From contig NZ_JBILQK010000015.1 of NCBI RefSeq assembly GCF_044373315.1, forward strand, positions 1 through 60,647: DNA of 60,647 nucleotides. The letters run 5' to 3'. Within the stretch, counting starts at the first letter, position 1, and each line of letters opens with the position of its first letter. This DNA comes from JACDQM01 sp044373315. Its GTDB lineage: Bacteria > Pseudomonadota > Gammaproteobacteria > Burkholderiales > Burkholderiaceae_C. Below the pieces are notes generated by a model. That model worked only from the letters and a program-made list of their open reading frames with translations. It searched no databases and was not told the DNA's origin. Positions 17,128 through 25,729 of the stretch are shown piece after piece. The translations under genes and the position numbers were made by a program.

Positions 17128-17804
17128 GTCGTGCAGATCATTTGCCGTCGCGCCGCCGAGCGCTTGCACTGCTGATGGCGCCCGCCCTGCTGGCGGTGCT
17201 TCCACCAGCGCAGGCTGCCCCGGCCAGCAGCAGCACAACCAAACCCAAACCCAAGCCCAAACCCAAGGCCAACAACAGCGCCAGGAAGCCGGCCGCCCAA
17301 ACGAGCAAGCGAAAAGCCGCTGCTGCGGAGCCGCTGCGCGAACCGCCCAATCTGGCAATGCTCGACGAGCGCTGGAGCACCGCCGGGCAGCCCTCGGCGG
17401 CGTGGCTGGGCTTGCTCAAGCAGAAGGGCTTCGAGGCGGTGCTGTATCTGGCGCCGTTCACCGTCGGCGACGCGGTGGCTGAAGAGCCCGAGATCGTGCG
17501 CGGCCAGGGCCTGCTCTTCGCCCACGTGCCGGTGGACTTTGCGCGCCCCACGCTGGACGACTATCGCGCCTTTGAAGCACAGCTGCACGACTGGCGAGCG
17601 CAGAACCTGAAGCTACTGGTGCATTGCCAGCTCAATATGCGCGCCTCAACCTTCAGCTTTCTCTACCGCGTGCGCAACGAAGGCGCCGATCCCGAGGCCG
17701 CATGGGCCGCGGTGCAGAAGGTCTGGACACCGCTAGGCCCCTGGAAAGCCCTGGTGCAGCAACTGCTCGCCGAGCAGAACATCGGCTTCGATCCCTTCCC
17801 CTGA
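17124..17804 (+). CDS. Exported protein tyrosine phosphatase-like protein
   Basis: A 226-residue protein. The N-terminus SRRRALALLMAPALLAV is a Tat/Sec-like signal ending near AQAA, followed by a low-complexity KPKPKPKPK and Arg/Lys-rich linker (about 38-68). The remainder resembles the phosphatase-like family related to DUF442: PNLAMLDERWSTAGQPSAAW, FAHVPVDFARPTLDDY and LLVHCQLNMRAS. In the last motif the cysteine and arginine are separated by four residues (CQLNMR), not the five of canonical CX5R phosphatases, so catalytic activity is uncertain. It overlaps the nitroreductase gene by 4 bases. Confidence 0.75.
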   Translation: MSRADHLPSRRRALALLMAPALLAVLPPAQAAPASSSTTKPKPKPKPKANNSARKPAAQTSKRKAAAAEPLREPPNLAMLDERWSTAGQPSAAWLGLLKQKGFEAVLYLAPFTVGDAVAEEPEIVRGQGLLFAHVPVDFARPTLDDYRAFEAQLHDWRAQNLKLLVHCQLNMRASTFSFLYRVRNEGADPEAAWAAVQKVWTPLGPWKALVQQLLAEQNIGFDPFP

Positions 17805-17892
17805 GACGGCCCTGTCGCGCAGGTGATCGCCAGGCCGCGCGGCAGGCGCCATCGTGCGCGCCAACACATCACACAAGCCGGAGACAAGCCCC

Positions 17893-20127
17893 ATGAGCAC
17901 CGCCACCGACAGCCAGCAGCCAACTCAGAGCCACTACCGCATCTGCCCGCTGTGCGAGGCCTGTTGCGGGCTGGAGGTGCAGACGCGCAGCGGCCAGGTC
18001 ATCGCGATCCGCGGCGCCGAGCAGGATGTCTTCAGCCAGGGCTATCTCTGCCCGAAGGGCGTGTCGCTGAAAGATCTGCACGAAGACCCGGACCGCCTGC
18101 GCCAGCCTATGATCAAGCGCGACGGCCAGTTTGTCGAAGCCACCTGGGACGAGGCGCTGGCCGAGGTGGAGCGCCGCCTGCTGCCCATCATCCAGGCCCA
18201 GGGCGGCGATGCGGTGGCAGCCGTGGTCGGCAACCCGAGCGCGCACAAGGTCTCGCTGCTGAGCTACTTCCCGCGCGTGGTCAAGGCACTGGGCACGCGC
18301 AATGTGTTCTCGGCCTCGACGCTGGACCAGATGCCCAAGCAGCTCTCAAGCGGCCTGATGCATGGCCACTGGCTGTCCATTCCGGTGCCCGACATCGAGC
18401 GCTGCGACTGGCTGCTGATGCTGGGCGCCAACCCCGCCGTCAGCAACGGCAGCCTGTGGACCGTGCCCGACTACCGCGGCAAGGCCAAAGCCATGCGCGC
18501 GCGCGGCGGCCGCATCATCGTCGTCGACCCGCGCCGCAGCGAGACCGCGCAGGCGGCTGACGAGCATCTGCCGATCAAGCCCGGCGGCGACGTCTTCCTG
18601 CTGCTGGGGCTGGTGCACACCTTGTTTGATGAAGCGCTCGTCAAGCCCGGCCGCCTGGCCGAGCATCTGAACGGCCTGGAGGCGCTGCGAGAGGCCGTCA
18701 AGCCCTACGCGCCCGAGCGCATGGCGGCGGGCTGCGGCATCAGCGCAGCGACGATGCGCCGCCTCGCAAGCGAACTCGCCGCGGCCGAGCACGCCGCGGT
18801 CTATGGCCGCATCGGCACCTGCACGCAGCGCTTCGGCACGCTCAACAGCTGGCTGATCGACGCGCTGAACATCCTCACCGGCCATCTGGACGCGCCCGGC
18901 GGCATGATGTTCCCCAAGGCTGCCGCTTTCGCCGTCAACACGCTGGGTAAACCAGGCAGCGGACGCGGCATCGTGACCGGCCGGCGCAAGAGCCGGGTCA
19001 GCGGCGCACCCGAAGTGTTCGGCGAACTGCCGATCACGCTGCTGGCCGAGGAGATCGAGACCGCCGGCCCCGGCCAGGTCCGGGCGCTGATCTGCCTGGC
19101 CGCCAACCCGGTGCTGTCCGCCCCCAACGGCCCGCGCATTGCGCGTGCGCTCGACAGCCTGGAGTTCATGCTCAGCATGGACATCTATCTGAACGAAACC
19201 AGCCGCCATGCCGACGTGATCCTGCCGGGGCTGTCGCCGCTGGAGGATCTGCATTACGACGTGGCCTTTCCGCAGCTGTCCTTCCGCAACCATGCGCGCT
19301 TCTCGCCGCCGGTGTTTGATCGCCAGGCCGGGCAGCCCGAGGAATGGGAGACCCTGCTGCGCCTGGCCGCGATGATCGAAGGCCGCGACTGGCGCGGCGA
19401 TATGGCCCTGCTCGACGATGCTGCCATCGCTGCCGACGTGGCGCGCCTGGCAGGCGAGCATGCGGCCATGGTGCTGCAGGCACTCAAGCCCTTGCGCGGG
19501 CCTGAGCGACTCGTCGACCTGGCGCTGCGCAGCGGCCCCTACGGCGACCGCTTCGGCCTGAATCCGGAAGGCCTGACCCTGGACAAGGTGCGTGCCGCGC
19601 CGGGCGGCATCGACCTGGGAGCCTTGCAGCCCCGTATCCCCGAAGTGCTGCGCACGCCATCGGGCCGCATCGAGCTTGCGCCCGAACTGCTGCTGGCCGA
19701 TCTGGCCGCCGTCGATGGCGCGCTGCAGCGGCCGGCGGATGAGCTGCTCGTGATCGGCCGGCGCGATGTGCGCTCAGGCAACAGCTGGATGCACAACCTG
19801 CCGATCCTGGCCAAGGGCCCGGAGCGCTGCACGCTGCTGATCCACCCGGCCGACGCGGCCGCAAGAGGCCTGAGCGACGGCGCGCAGGCAAGCCTGCGCA
19901 ACTGCTTCAGCGAGCTGACCGTTTCAGTGCGGATCAGCGACGAGATGATGCCGGGCGTCGTCAGTCTTCCGCATGGCTGGGGCCATAACCTGGAAGGTGC
20001 ACGCCTCTCGCTGGCCGCTGAACGTCCCGGCGCAAATCTGAATGCGCTGCTCGACGACGCCACGCGCGACCCCTTGTCGGGCAATGCGGTGCTCAGCGGC
20101 GTGGCCGTTGAGCTCTGCGCGATTTAA
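17893..20127 (+). CDS. Molybdopterin-dependent oxidoreductase with [4Fe-4S] site, orphan
   Basis: A 744-residue member of the DMSO reductase/formate dehydrogenase superfamily. The N-terminal cysteines CPLCEACCGL plus CPKG form the [4Fe-4S] site. GANPAVSNGSLW, IVVDPRRSETAQAADEHL and FAVNTLGKPGSGRG-like loops mark the molybdopterin domains. The C-terminal binding domain has RDVRSGNSWMHNLP and SLPHGWGHN. The Mo-ligand region reads FSASTLDQMPK and shows no obvious Cys or Sec, so the substrate is not predictable. No Tat signal is present, suggesting a cytoplasmic enzyme. ATG 17893, preceded by GGAGA, is chosen over an upstream GTG. No partner subunit or cofactor chaperone gene lies beside it. Confidence 0.85.
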   Translation: MSTATDSQQPTQSHYRICPLCEACCGLEVQTRSGQVIAIRGAEQDVFSQGYLCPKGVSLKDLHEDPDRLRQPMIKRDGQFVEATWDEALAEVERRLLPIIQAQGGDAVAAVVGNPSAHKVSLLSYFPRVVKALGTRNVFSASTLDQMPKQLSSGLMHGHWLSIPVPDIERCDWLLMLGANPAVSNGSLWTVPDYRGKAKAMRARGGRIIVVDPRRSETAQAADEHLPIKPGGDVFLLLGLVHTLFDEALVKPGRLAEHLNGLEALREAVKPYAPERMAAGCGISAATMRRLASELAAAEHAAVYGRIGTCTQRFGTLNSWLIDALNILTGHLDAPGGMMFPKAAAFAVNTLGKPGSGRGIVTGRRKSRVSGAPEVFGELPITLLAEEIETAGPGQVRALICLAANPVLSAPNGPRIARALDSLEFMLSMDIYLNETSRHADVILPGLSPLEDLHYDVAFPQLSFRNHARFSPPVFDRQAGQPEEWETLLRLAAMIEGRDWRGDMALLDDAAIAADVARLAGEHAAMVLQALKPLRGPERLVDLALRSGPYGDRFGLNPEGLTLDKVRAAPGGIDLGALQPRIPEVLRTPSGRIELAPELLLADLAAVDGALQRPADELLVIGRRDVRSGNSWMHNLPILAKGPERCTLLIHPADAAARGLSDGAQASLRNCFSELTVSVRISDEMMPGVVSLPHGWGHNLEGARLSLAAERPGANLNALLDDATRDPLSGNAVLSGVAVELCAI

Positions 20128-20149
20128 TACCGGCGCTGCAGACGCATCT

Positions 20150-20338
20150 GTGCTACATTCGAGCCATAGATACGCACAAGACCGTTTCTTCAAGGTCTTC
20201 AATCTGCAGCCCCGCATGATCGTTCGCGAGCGGCTCGCTTCAGTTTCAACTCCCCGTTTGACTGTTCTTGAGTGTTTCTGTCCTCGCTGGCATTTTCGGC
20301 CGCGAGGTTGTCTTTAATCGTTTCCAAAGGAACACATC
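20150..20338 (+). promoter_or_regulatory. Long structured leader of the cold-shock gene
   Basis: About 190 non-coding, comparatively pyrimidine-rich bases precede the cold-shock ATG. CCTCGC at 20282-20287 pairs with GCGAGG at 20302-20307, and GCGAGC/GCTCGC forms a smaller hairpin near 20228-20240. Cold-shock genes of other bacteria have long, temperature-sensitive 5' leaders; the same role here is inferred. AAAGGA near 20328 is the ribosome binding site. Confidence 0.5.
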
Positions 20339-20554
20339 ATGAGCACCATCCAAACTGGCACCGTTAAGTGGTTTGACGACGGCAAGGGCTTCGGTTTCAT
20401 CACCCCCGCCGACGGCAGCAAGGACCTGTTCGCCCACCACAGCGAAATCAAGAACGGCGGCGGTTTCCGCACGCTGGCCGAGAACCAGCAGGTTGAGTTT
20501 GAAGTCAAGCAAGGCCCCAAGGGTCTGCAGGCTGCAAACATCAAGCCCCTGTAA
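20339..20554 (+). CDS. Cold-shock protein, CspA family
   Basis: A 71-residue single cold-shock domain that binds single-stranded RNA/DNA and acts as an RNA chaperone in the cytoplasm. RNP1 is KGFGFIT and RNP2 is DLFAHHS; TGTVKWFDDGKGFGFI is the standard opening. The C-terminal VEFEVKQGPKGLQAANI completes the barrel. The start follows a good ribosome binding site at the end of a long leader. Paralogues such as cspA, cspC and cspD cannot be told apart here. Confidence 0.96.
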   Translation: MSTIQTGTVKWFDDGKGFGFITPADGSKDLFAHHSEIKNGGGFRTLAENQQVEFEVKQGPKGLQAANIKPL

Positions 20555-20641
20555 TCGTTCAGCCCGTCTGATCTGATTGCCACGGCGGCGCGGGAGCGCT
20601 GCCGGTCCGAACAGCCGCAAGGCCGCTCGGGCAAACACTCC

Positions 20642-20672
20642 AAGCGGCAGCTGCTCTATAGCGCTGCCGCTT
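20642..20672 (+). terminator. Stem-loop after the cold-shock gene, terminator-like
   Basis: AAGCGGCAGC at 20642-20651 pairs perfectly with GCTGCCGCTT at 20663-20672 around an 11-base loop. There is no T tract, so it may be a weak terminator or an mRNA-stabilising structure between the cold-shock gene and the next small gene. Confidence 0.45.
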
Positions 20673-20801
20673 CCCCGGCCTCTCACGCCGGGCCAGCTGC
20701 GGCCACACCGAAGATGCCGTAGACCTCCGAAGTTTCACAAAGACCGCGCCAAGACGGATTCGCCTGACTCCTGTTCAAGGCGCACACCTCAAGGAAAAAC
20801 A

Positions 20802-21020
20802 ATGCACAACTACAAAGGCATTGAGGTGGGGCGTTACCTTGTCTCACCCATGACCAAACCCCATGCCGACGGTGGCTTTGCCGCCTCGGTGTCCATTCGC
20901 TCCGGCAACGGCCAAGCCAGCCATGACCGCGTGATGCGATTCACGCCGCGCTTCATGTGCTCGCAGTCCGCGCTGCACTACGCCACCCGAGAGGGACTGG
21001 CCTGGGTGCAGGCCCACTGA
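20802..21020 (+). CDS. Small conserved-looking hypothetical protein downstream of the cold-shock gene
   Basis: A 72-residue protein with no recognised domain. It begins MHNYKGIEVGRYLVSPM and contains FAASVSIRSGNG and DRVMRFTPRF, suggesting a small beta-rich fold with a C-terminal helix. AAGGA is 6-8 bases before the ATG. Small proteins of this look occur near cold-shock genes in Burkholderiales; this is recollection, not a search result. A strong terminator follows within 40 bases, so it may be cotranscribed with the cold-shock gene. Confidence 0.65.
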   Translation: MHNYKGIEVGRYLVSPMTKPHADGGFAASVSIRSGNGQASHDRVMRFTPRFMCSQSALHYATREGLAWVQAH

Positions 21021-21059
21021 GCAAGCCGCGGCCCTGATCGGCCGGCGACATAAGAAACA

Positions 21060-21084
21060 GGGGCGCCTTCGGGCGCCCCTTTTG
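21060..21084 (+). terminator. Rho-independent terminator
   Basis: An 8-bp stem GGGGCGCC/GGCGCCCC with a TTCG tetraloop (21060-21079) is followed by TTTT. It closes the cold-shock region and could also act for the convergent efflux operon, whose last gene stops at 21114. Confidence 0.9.
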
Positions 21085-21113
21085 CTTTGCATCCGCGCCA
21101 GGACGCGGAGCCG

Positions 21114-22535
21114 TCAGTGTCGCAGCGCCTGGCTCACGCCACCGCCCAGCGCCTTGTAGGCCTGCACGCGGTTGAGCGCCTGCGCCAGCTGTACCTGCAC
21201 CAGCGCCTGCTCCGCGGCGAAGGAGGCTCTCTGCGCGTCAAGCAGTTCGAGACTGCCAGCCGCGCCTTGCCGATGGCGCAGCTCCACCAGCGCCAGACGG
21301 TCACGTTCGGCCTGCGTCTGCACAGTCTGCGCCTGCAGCTGCTGACCAAGCGTGGCATTGCCGGCCAGCGCATCCGCCACCTCGCGGAACGCCAGTTGGA
21401 TGGCTTTCTCGTACTGTGCCTGCGCAATCTCGCGCCCGGCCTTCACCGAGGCCAGATTGGCATCAAGTCGCCCGGCATCGAAGATCGGCATCAGCAGCTG
21501 CGAGGCAAAGCTCCAGGCCCCGTTCTTGAACAGATCCGAGAGCTGGCCGCTGGCGCTGCCTGCGCTGGCCGTCAGCGTGATGGCCGGAAAGAATGCCGCC
21601 CGCGCCGCACCGATGCTGGCGTTGGCCGCAATCAGCTGTTGCTCGGCCTGCAAGACATCCGGCCGCTGCACCAGCACGTCGGACGGCAAGCCCGCAGGCA
21701 CTTCGGCGAGGGCCAGCCGCTCCAGCGGCGTCGCCGCCGGCAGTGCGGCTGGCAAGGCCTGGCCCAGCAACAGGACCAATGCATTCTCGTCCTGCGCGCG
21801 CTGACGCTGCAGCTGCGCCAGGCTGGCGCGAGCAGCGGCTTCGGCCGACTCGGCCGAGCGCAGATCCAGCACCGAAGCCACGCCAGCATCGAAGCGCAGG
21901 CGGATCAGGCGCAGGCTGTCGCTGCGACTGGCCTGCGTGCGCTCCGCCAGGGCGAGCAGCGCTTCGTCGGCTTGCAGCGCCAGATGCGCAGCGGCCACAC
22001 TGGCCACCAGGGTGATCTGCGCCGCCCTTTGGCCTTCGACACTGGCGAGGTAGCGTGCAGCGGCGGCATCGCTGTTGTTCTTCAGCTTGCCCAGCAAATC
22101 GACTTCATAGGCACTGACCTGCAAGCCGGCGCTGTAGCTGCTGCTGATGCGGTCGTTGCTCGCAGTCGCGCGGCTGCTGATCAGGCCGGCGCTGATCGTG
22201 GGCCAGCGGCTCGCATCGCTGACGCGGGCCTGCGCCCGCGCCTGTTCAGCATTCAGCGCCGCCACGCGCAGATCGCGGTTGTTCTGCAGGGCCAGCTCGA
22301 TCAGGGCGCGCAGCCGTGCATCGCCGGCGTAGAACTGCTGCCAGGCCAGGGCTTGCGCAGCGTTGCCCTGCACCGGGGCGGCCGCCTGCGGCCAGTTCGG
22401 TGCCACCGGCGGAGCCGGGCGCTCATGCGTGGGCGCCAAATTGGCGCAGCCGGCCAGCGCCATCGCAGCGGCCATCAGCGATAGATTGACACGCAAGGTC
22501 GAAACTCTCTTCATCATCGTCTTGTTGGCGCTCAT
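21114..22535 (-). CDS. RND efflux outer-membrane factor lipoprotein (OprM/NodT family)
   Basis: The outer-membrane channel of a tripartite RND pump, 473 residues. A lipoprotein signal ends at the lipobox LAGC (Cys about residue 29), followed by ANLAPTHERPAPPVAPNW. Two OEP repeats follow, with typical helices such as LRALIELALQNNRDLRVAALN and RPDVLQAEQQLIAANASIGAARAAFFP (shown in part) and the strand AYEVDLLGKLKNNS. Its start overlaps the stop of the pump gene by 4 bases (ATGA), so it is the third gene of the operon. Confidence 0.93.
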   Translation of the reverse strand: MSANKTMMKRVSTLRVNLSLMAAAMALAGCANLAPTHERPAPPVAPNWPQAAAPVQGNAAQALAWQQFYAGDARLRALIELALQNNRDLRVAALNAEQARAQARVSDASRWPTISAGLISSRATASNDRISSSYSAGLQVSAYEVDLLGKLKNNSDAAAARYLASVEGQRAAQITLVASVAAAHLALQADEALLALAERTQASRSDSLRLIRLRFDAGVASVLDLRSAESAEAAARASLAQLQRQRAQDENALVLLLGQALPAALPAATPLERLALAEVPAGLPSDVLVQRPDVLQAEQQLIAANASIGAARAAFFPAITLTASAGSASGQLSDLFKNGAWSFASQLLMPIFDAGRLDANLASVKAGREIAQAQYEKAIQLAFREVADALAGNATLGQQLQAQTVQTQAERDRLALVELRHRQGAAGSLELLDAQRASFAAEQALVQVQLAQALNRVQAYKALGGGVSQALRH

Positions 22536-25500
22536 TGCAGCTTGCCTTCCTGTACGTCGGCAACAGCCGGGGCTTCGATTTCATGCGCGTCCAAACGTCG
22601 TTGGCGCTCGCTGCCCTTGAAGATGCGCCGCACGACCAGGAAGAACACCGGCACGAACAGCACCGCCAGGAAGGTGGCCGTCAACATGCCCGAGAGCACA
22701 CCGGTGCCGATGGCACGCTGGCTGGCTGAACCGGCACCGCTGGCAAAGAACAGCGGCGTCACGCCCAGGATGAAAGCCATCGAGGTCATGATGATCGGGC
22801 GGAAGCGCAGGTGGCAGGCTTCAAGGATGGACTCAACCAGGCCCTTGCCCTGCGCCTGCAAGTCCTTGGCAAACTCGATGATCAGGATCGCGTTCTTCGC
22901 CGACAGGCCGATGATGGTGATCAGGCCCACCTTGAAGTACACGTCATTGGGCATGCCGCGCAGCGTGGCGCCTAGCACCGCACCCAGGATGCCGAGCGGC
23001 ACCACCAGCAGCACGGCGACCGGGATGGACCAGCTCTCATACAGCGCGGCCAGGCACAGGAACACCGCCAGCAGCGAGAACACCAGCAGCACGGTGGCCT
23101 GAGCGCCAGACAGCTTCTCTTCGCGAGAAAGGCCCGTCCACTCATAGCCGATGCCGGCTGGCAGCTGCGCCACCATCTTCTCCAGTTCGGCCATGGCCGC
23201 GCCAGTGGAAGCCCCCGGTGCCGCATCGCCGGCCAGGCGCATGGCCGGATAGCCGTTGTAGCGCGTGGCCTGCATCTGGCCGCTGATCCAGCGGGTCGTC
23301 GCGAAGGCCGACAGCGGCACCGACTTGCCCTGCGCGTTGCTCACGTTCAGGCGCAGCAGGTCTTCGGGCTGCATGCGGTCCTTGGCATCGGCCTGCACCA
23401 CCACGCGTTGCAGACGCCCCTGGTTGGGGAAGTCATTCACATAGGCGGAACCCAGCTGCGTACCCAGCACGGCAGCGATCGCGTCATAGCCCACGCCCAG
23501 CGCATTGGCCTTATTGCGGTCGATGTCGATCTGCAGCTGCGGCGCATCCTCCAGGCCGTCAGGGCGCATGCCGGTGATCAGCTTGCTCTGGCTGGCCATG
23601 CCCATCAGCTGGTTGCGTGCGGCCAGCAGGGCTTCGTGGCCGAGGCCGCCGCGGTCCTGCAGGCGCAGCGCAAAGCCGGTGGCCGTGCCCAGCTCGGGGA
23701 TGGGGGGCGGCGACAGCGGGAAGATGAAGGCATCGCGCACCGTCATCATCATGGCGCCGAAGGCGCGCTGGGCCAGCGCGCTGGCGCTGTTCTCGGGCTT
23801 CTTGCGTTCGCTCCAGGGCTTGAGCGGCACGAACACCAGCGCCGCATTTTGGCCCTGACCCGAGAAGGAGAAACCGATCACGCCGATGGTGGATTGCACC
23901 TCGGGCTGCTTCAGCATGAAGTCTTCGACTGCCTTGACCGCCTGCTCGGTGCGATTTGCCGTGGCGCCCGGGGGCAGCTGCACGTTGACGATCAGGTAGC
24001 CCTGGTCTTCATTGGGCAGGAAGGAGGTCGGCAGGCGCATATAGAGCCAGCCCACCACGGCGACGATGGCGACAAAGGCCACCAGCATGCTGGAGCTGCG
24101 CTTGAGCAACTTGGCGACCCAGCCTTCGTAGCCCTTGGCGGTGCGGGCAAAGCCGCGGTTGAACCAGCCGAAGAAGCCGCGCTTGGCATGGTGATGGCCC
24201 GCCTCCACCGGCTTGAGCAGCGTGGCACACAGTGCGGGCGTCAGCGTCAGCGCCATCAGCGCGGACAGACCCATCGAGGCCACCATCGCCAACGAGAACT
24301 GGCGGTAGATATTGCCCACCGAGCCGGCGAAGAAGGCCATCGGCACGAACACAGCGATCAGCACCACGGTGATGCCGATGATGGCGCCCGAGATCTGACC
24401 CATGGCCTTGCGCGTGGCTTCGCGCGGCGACAAGCCCTCCTCGCTCATGATGCGCTCGACGTTCTCGACCACCACGATGGCGTCGTCCACCAAGATGCCG
24501 ATCGCCAGCACCATGCCGAACAGCGTCAGCACGTTGATCGAGTAGCCCATGCCCAGCATCACCGCGAAGGTGCCCAGCAGCGCCACCGGCACCACCAGCG
24601 TCGGAATCAGCGTGTAGCGCCAGTTCTGCAGGAACAAGTACATCACCAGGAACACCAGGATGATGGCCTCGATCAGTGTCTGCACCACCTGGCTGATCGA
24701 GATGTCGACGAACTTGGACGAGTCATAGGGAATCTCGTAGATCACGCCTTCCGGGAAAAAGCGCTTGAGCTCGGCCATGCGCTCCTTGACGGCGCCGGCC
24801 GCGGCCAGTGCATTGCCGCTGTTGGAGAGCTGTACACCGATGCCGGTGGACGGCTTGCCGTTCAGGCGTGCATAGGTGCTGTAGCCCTGCCCGCCCAGCT
24901 CGATGCGGGCCACGTCCTTCAGGCGCACGGTCGAGCCATCCGTATTGGCGCGCAGCACGATGGCGCCGAACTGCTCGACGTTCTCCAACTGCCCCTTGAC
25001 CACGACAGTGGCCGACATGGACTGGCTGCTCAGATTCGGCAGATCGCCCATGGTGCCGGCCGGCACCAACGCGTTTTGCGCGCGGATCGCGGCATTGACC
25101 TCAGCCGGGCTGATGTTGAAGGACAGCATCTTGGCCGGTTCCAGCCAGATGCGCATCGCGCGCTCGGTGCCGAACAGCTGCGCTTGGCCGATGCCGGGCA
25201 GGCGCTGGATCTCGGGAATGATGTTGCGCGCGGCATAGTCGCCGAGCGCCACCGGATCCATCTTGCCGTCCTCGCTGGACAGGGTCACGAACAGCAGGAA
25301 GTTGTTGCGCGCCTTGTCGACACGCACACCCTGCTGCGTCACTGCAGCCGGCAGGCGCGGGCTGGCGCGCGACAGGCGGTTCTGCACCTCGACCTGGGCC
25401 AGATCGATATTGGTGCCTGGTTCAAAAGTGACAGTGATCGCGCCCGTGCCATTGGCCTGGCTGACCGATTCCATATAGGCCAGGCCGGGGGCGCCGTTGA

Positions 25501-25705
25501 GCTCCTGCTCGATCACGGAGATCACGCTCTCGTCCAGAGTCTTGGCCGACGCGCCGGGATAGGCGACGTTGACCGACAGCGACGGGGGCGCGACGGTGGG
25601 GTACTGCGCAACCGGCAGCTTGGTGATCGCAACCCCGCCAAAGACGAGGATGAAAAGTGCAATCACCCAGGCAAAAACCGGGCGGTCAATGAAGAAACGT
25701 GCCAT
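22532..25705 (-). CDS. RND multidrug efflux pump, inner-membrane transporter (AcrB/MexB family)
   Basis: Proton-driven drug exporter of the HAE1 group, 1057 residues, the usual length. It opens with MARFFIDRPVFAWVIALFI (TM1) and has two sets of six membrane helices flanking large periplasmic loops. The proton-relay aspartates are in AIGILVDDAIVVVENVERIM in TM4; SGAIIGITVVLIAVFVPMAF and LFFASGAGSASQRAIGTGV are further family signatures. GAGGACC precedes the ATG. It lies 24 bases after the adaptor gene and overlaps the outer-membrane factor gene. The drug range is not predictable from sequence. Confidence 0.96.
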   Translation of the reverse strand: MARFFIDRPVFAWVIALFILVFGGVAITKLPVAQYPTVAPPSLSVNVAYPGASAKTLDESVISVIEQELNGAPGLAYMESVSQANGTGAITVTFEPGTNIDLAQVEVQNRLSRASPRLPAAVTQQGVRVDKARNNFLLFVTLSSEDGKMDPVALGDYAARNIIPEIQRLPGIGQAQLFGTERAMRIWLEPAKMLSFNISPAEVNAAIRAQNALVPAGTMGDLPNLSSQSMSATVVVKGQLENVEQFGAIVLRANTDGSTVRLKDVARIELGGQGYSTYARLNGKPSTGIGVQLSNSGNALAAAGAVKERMAELKRFFPEGVIYEIPYDSSKFVDISISQVVQTLIEAIILVFLVMYLFLQNWRYTLIPTLVVPVALLGTFAVMLGMGYSINVLTLFGMVLAIGILVDDAIVVVENVERIMSEEGLSPREATRKAMGQISGAIIGITVVLIAVFVPMAFFAGSVGNIYRQFSLAMVASMGLSALMALTLTPALCATLLKPVEAGHHHAKRGFFGWFNRGFARTAKGYEGWVAKLLKRSSSMLVAFVAIVAVVGWLYMRLPTSFLPNEDQGYLIVNVQLPPGATANRTEQAVKAVEDFMLKQPEVQSTIGVIGFSFSGQGQNAALVFVPLKPWSERKKPENSASALAQRAFGAMMMTVRDAFIFPLSPPPIPELGTATGFALRLQDRGGLGHEALLAARNQLMGMASQSKLITGMRPDGLEDAPQLQIDIDRNKANALGVGYDAIAAVLGTQLGSAYVNDFPNQGRLQRVVVQADAKDRMQPEDLLRLNVSNAQGKSVPLSAFATTRWISGQMQATRYNGYPAMRLAGDAAPGASTGAAMAELEKMVAQLPAGIGYEWTGLSREEKLSGAQATVLLVFSLLAVFLCLAALYESWSIPVAVLLVVPLGILGAVLGATLRGMPNDVYFKVGLITIIGLSAKNAILIIEFAKDLQAQGKGLVESILEACHLRFRPIIMTSMAFILGVTPLFFASGAGSASQRAIGTGVLSGMLTATFLAVLFVPVFFLVVRRIFKGSERQRRLDAHEIEAPAVADVQEGKLQ

Positions 25706-25729
25706 GAGGGTCCTCGCTTGCTGAGCGCT

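Noticed and set aside
17221..17280. Short tandem KP codon repeat as a mobile or CRISPR-like repeat
   Set aside because: It is a low-complexity Lys-Pro linker within the phosphatase-like protein.
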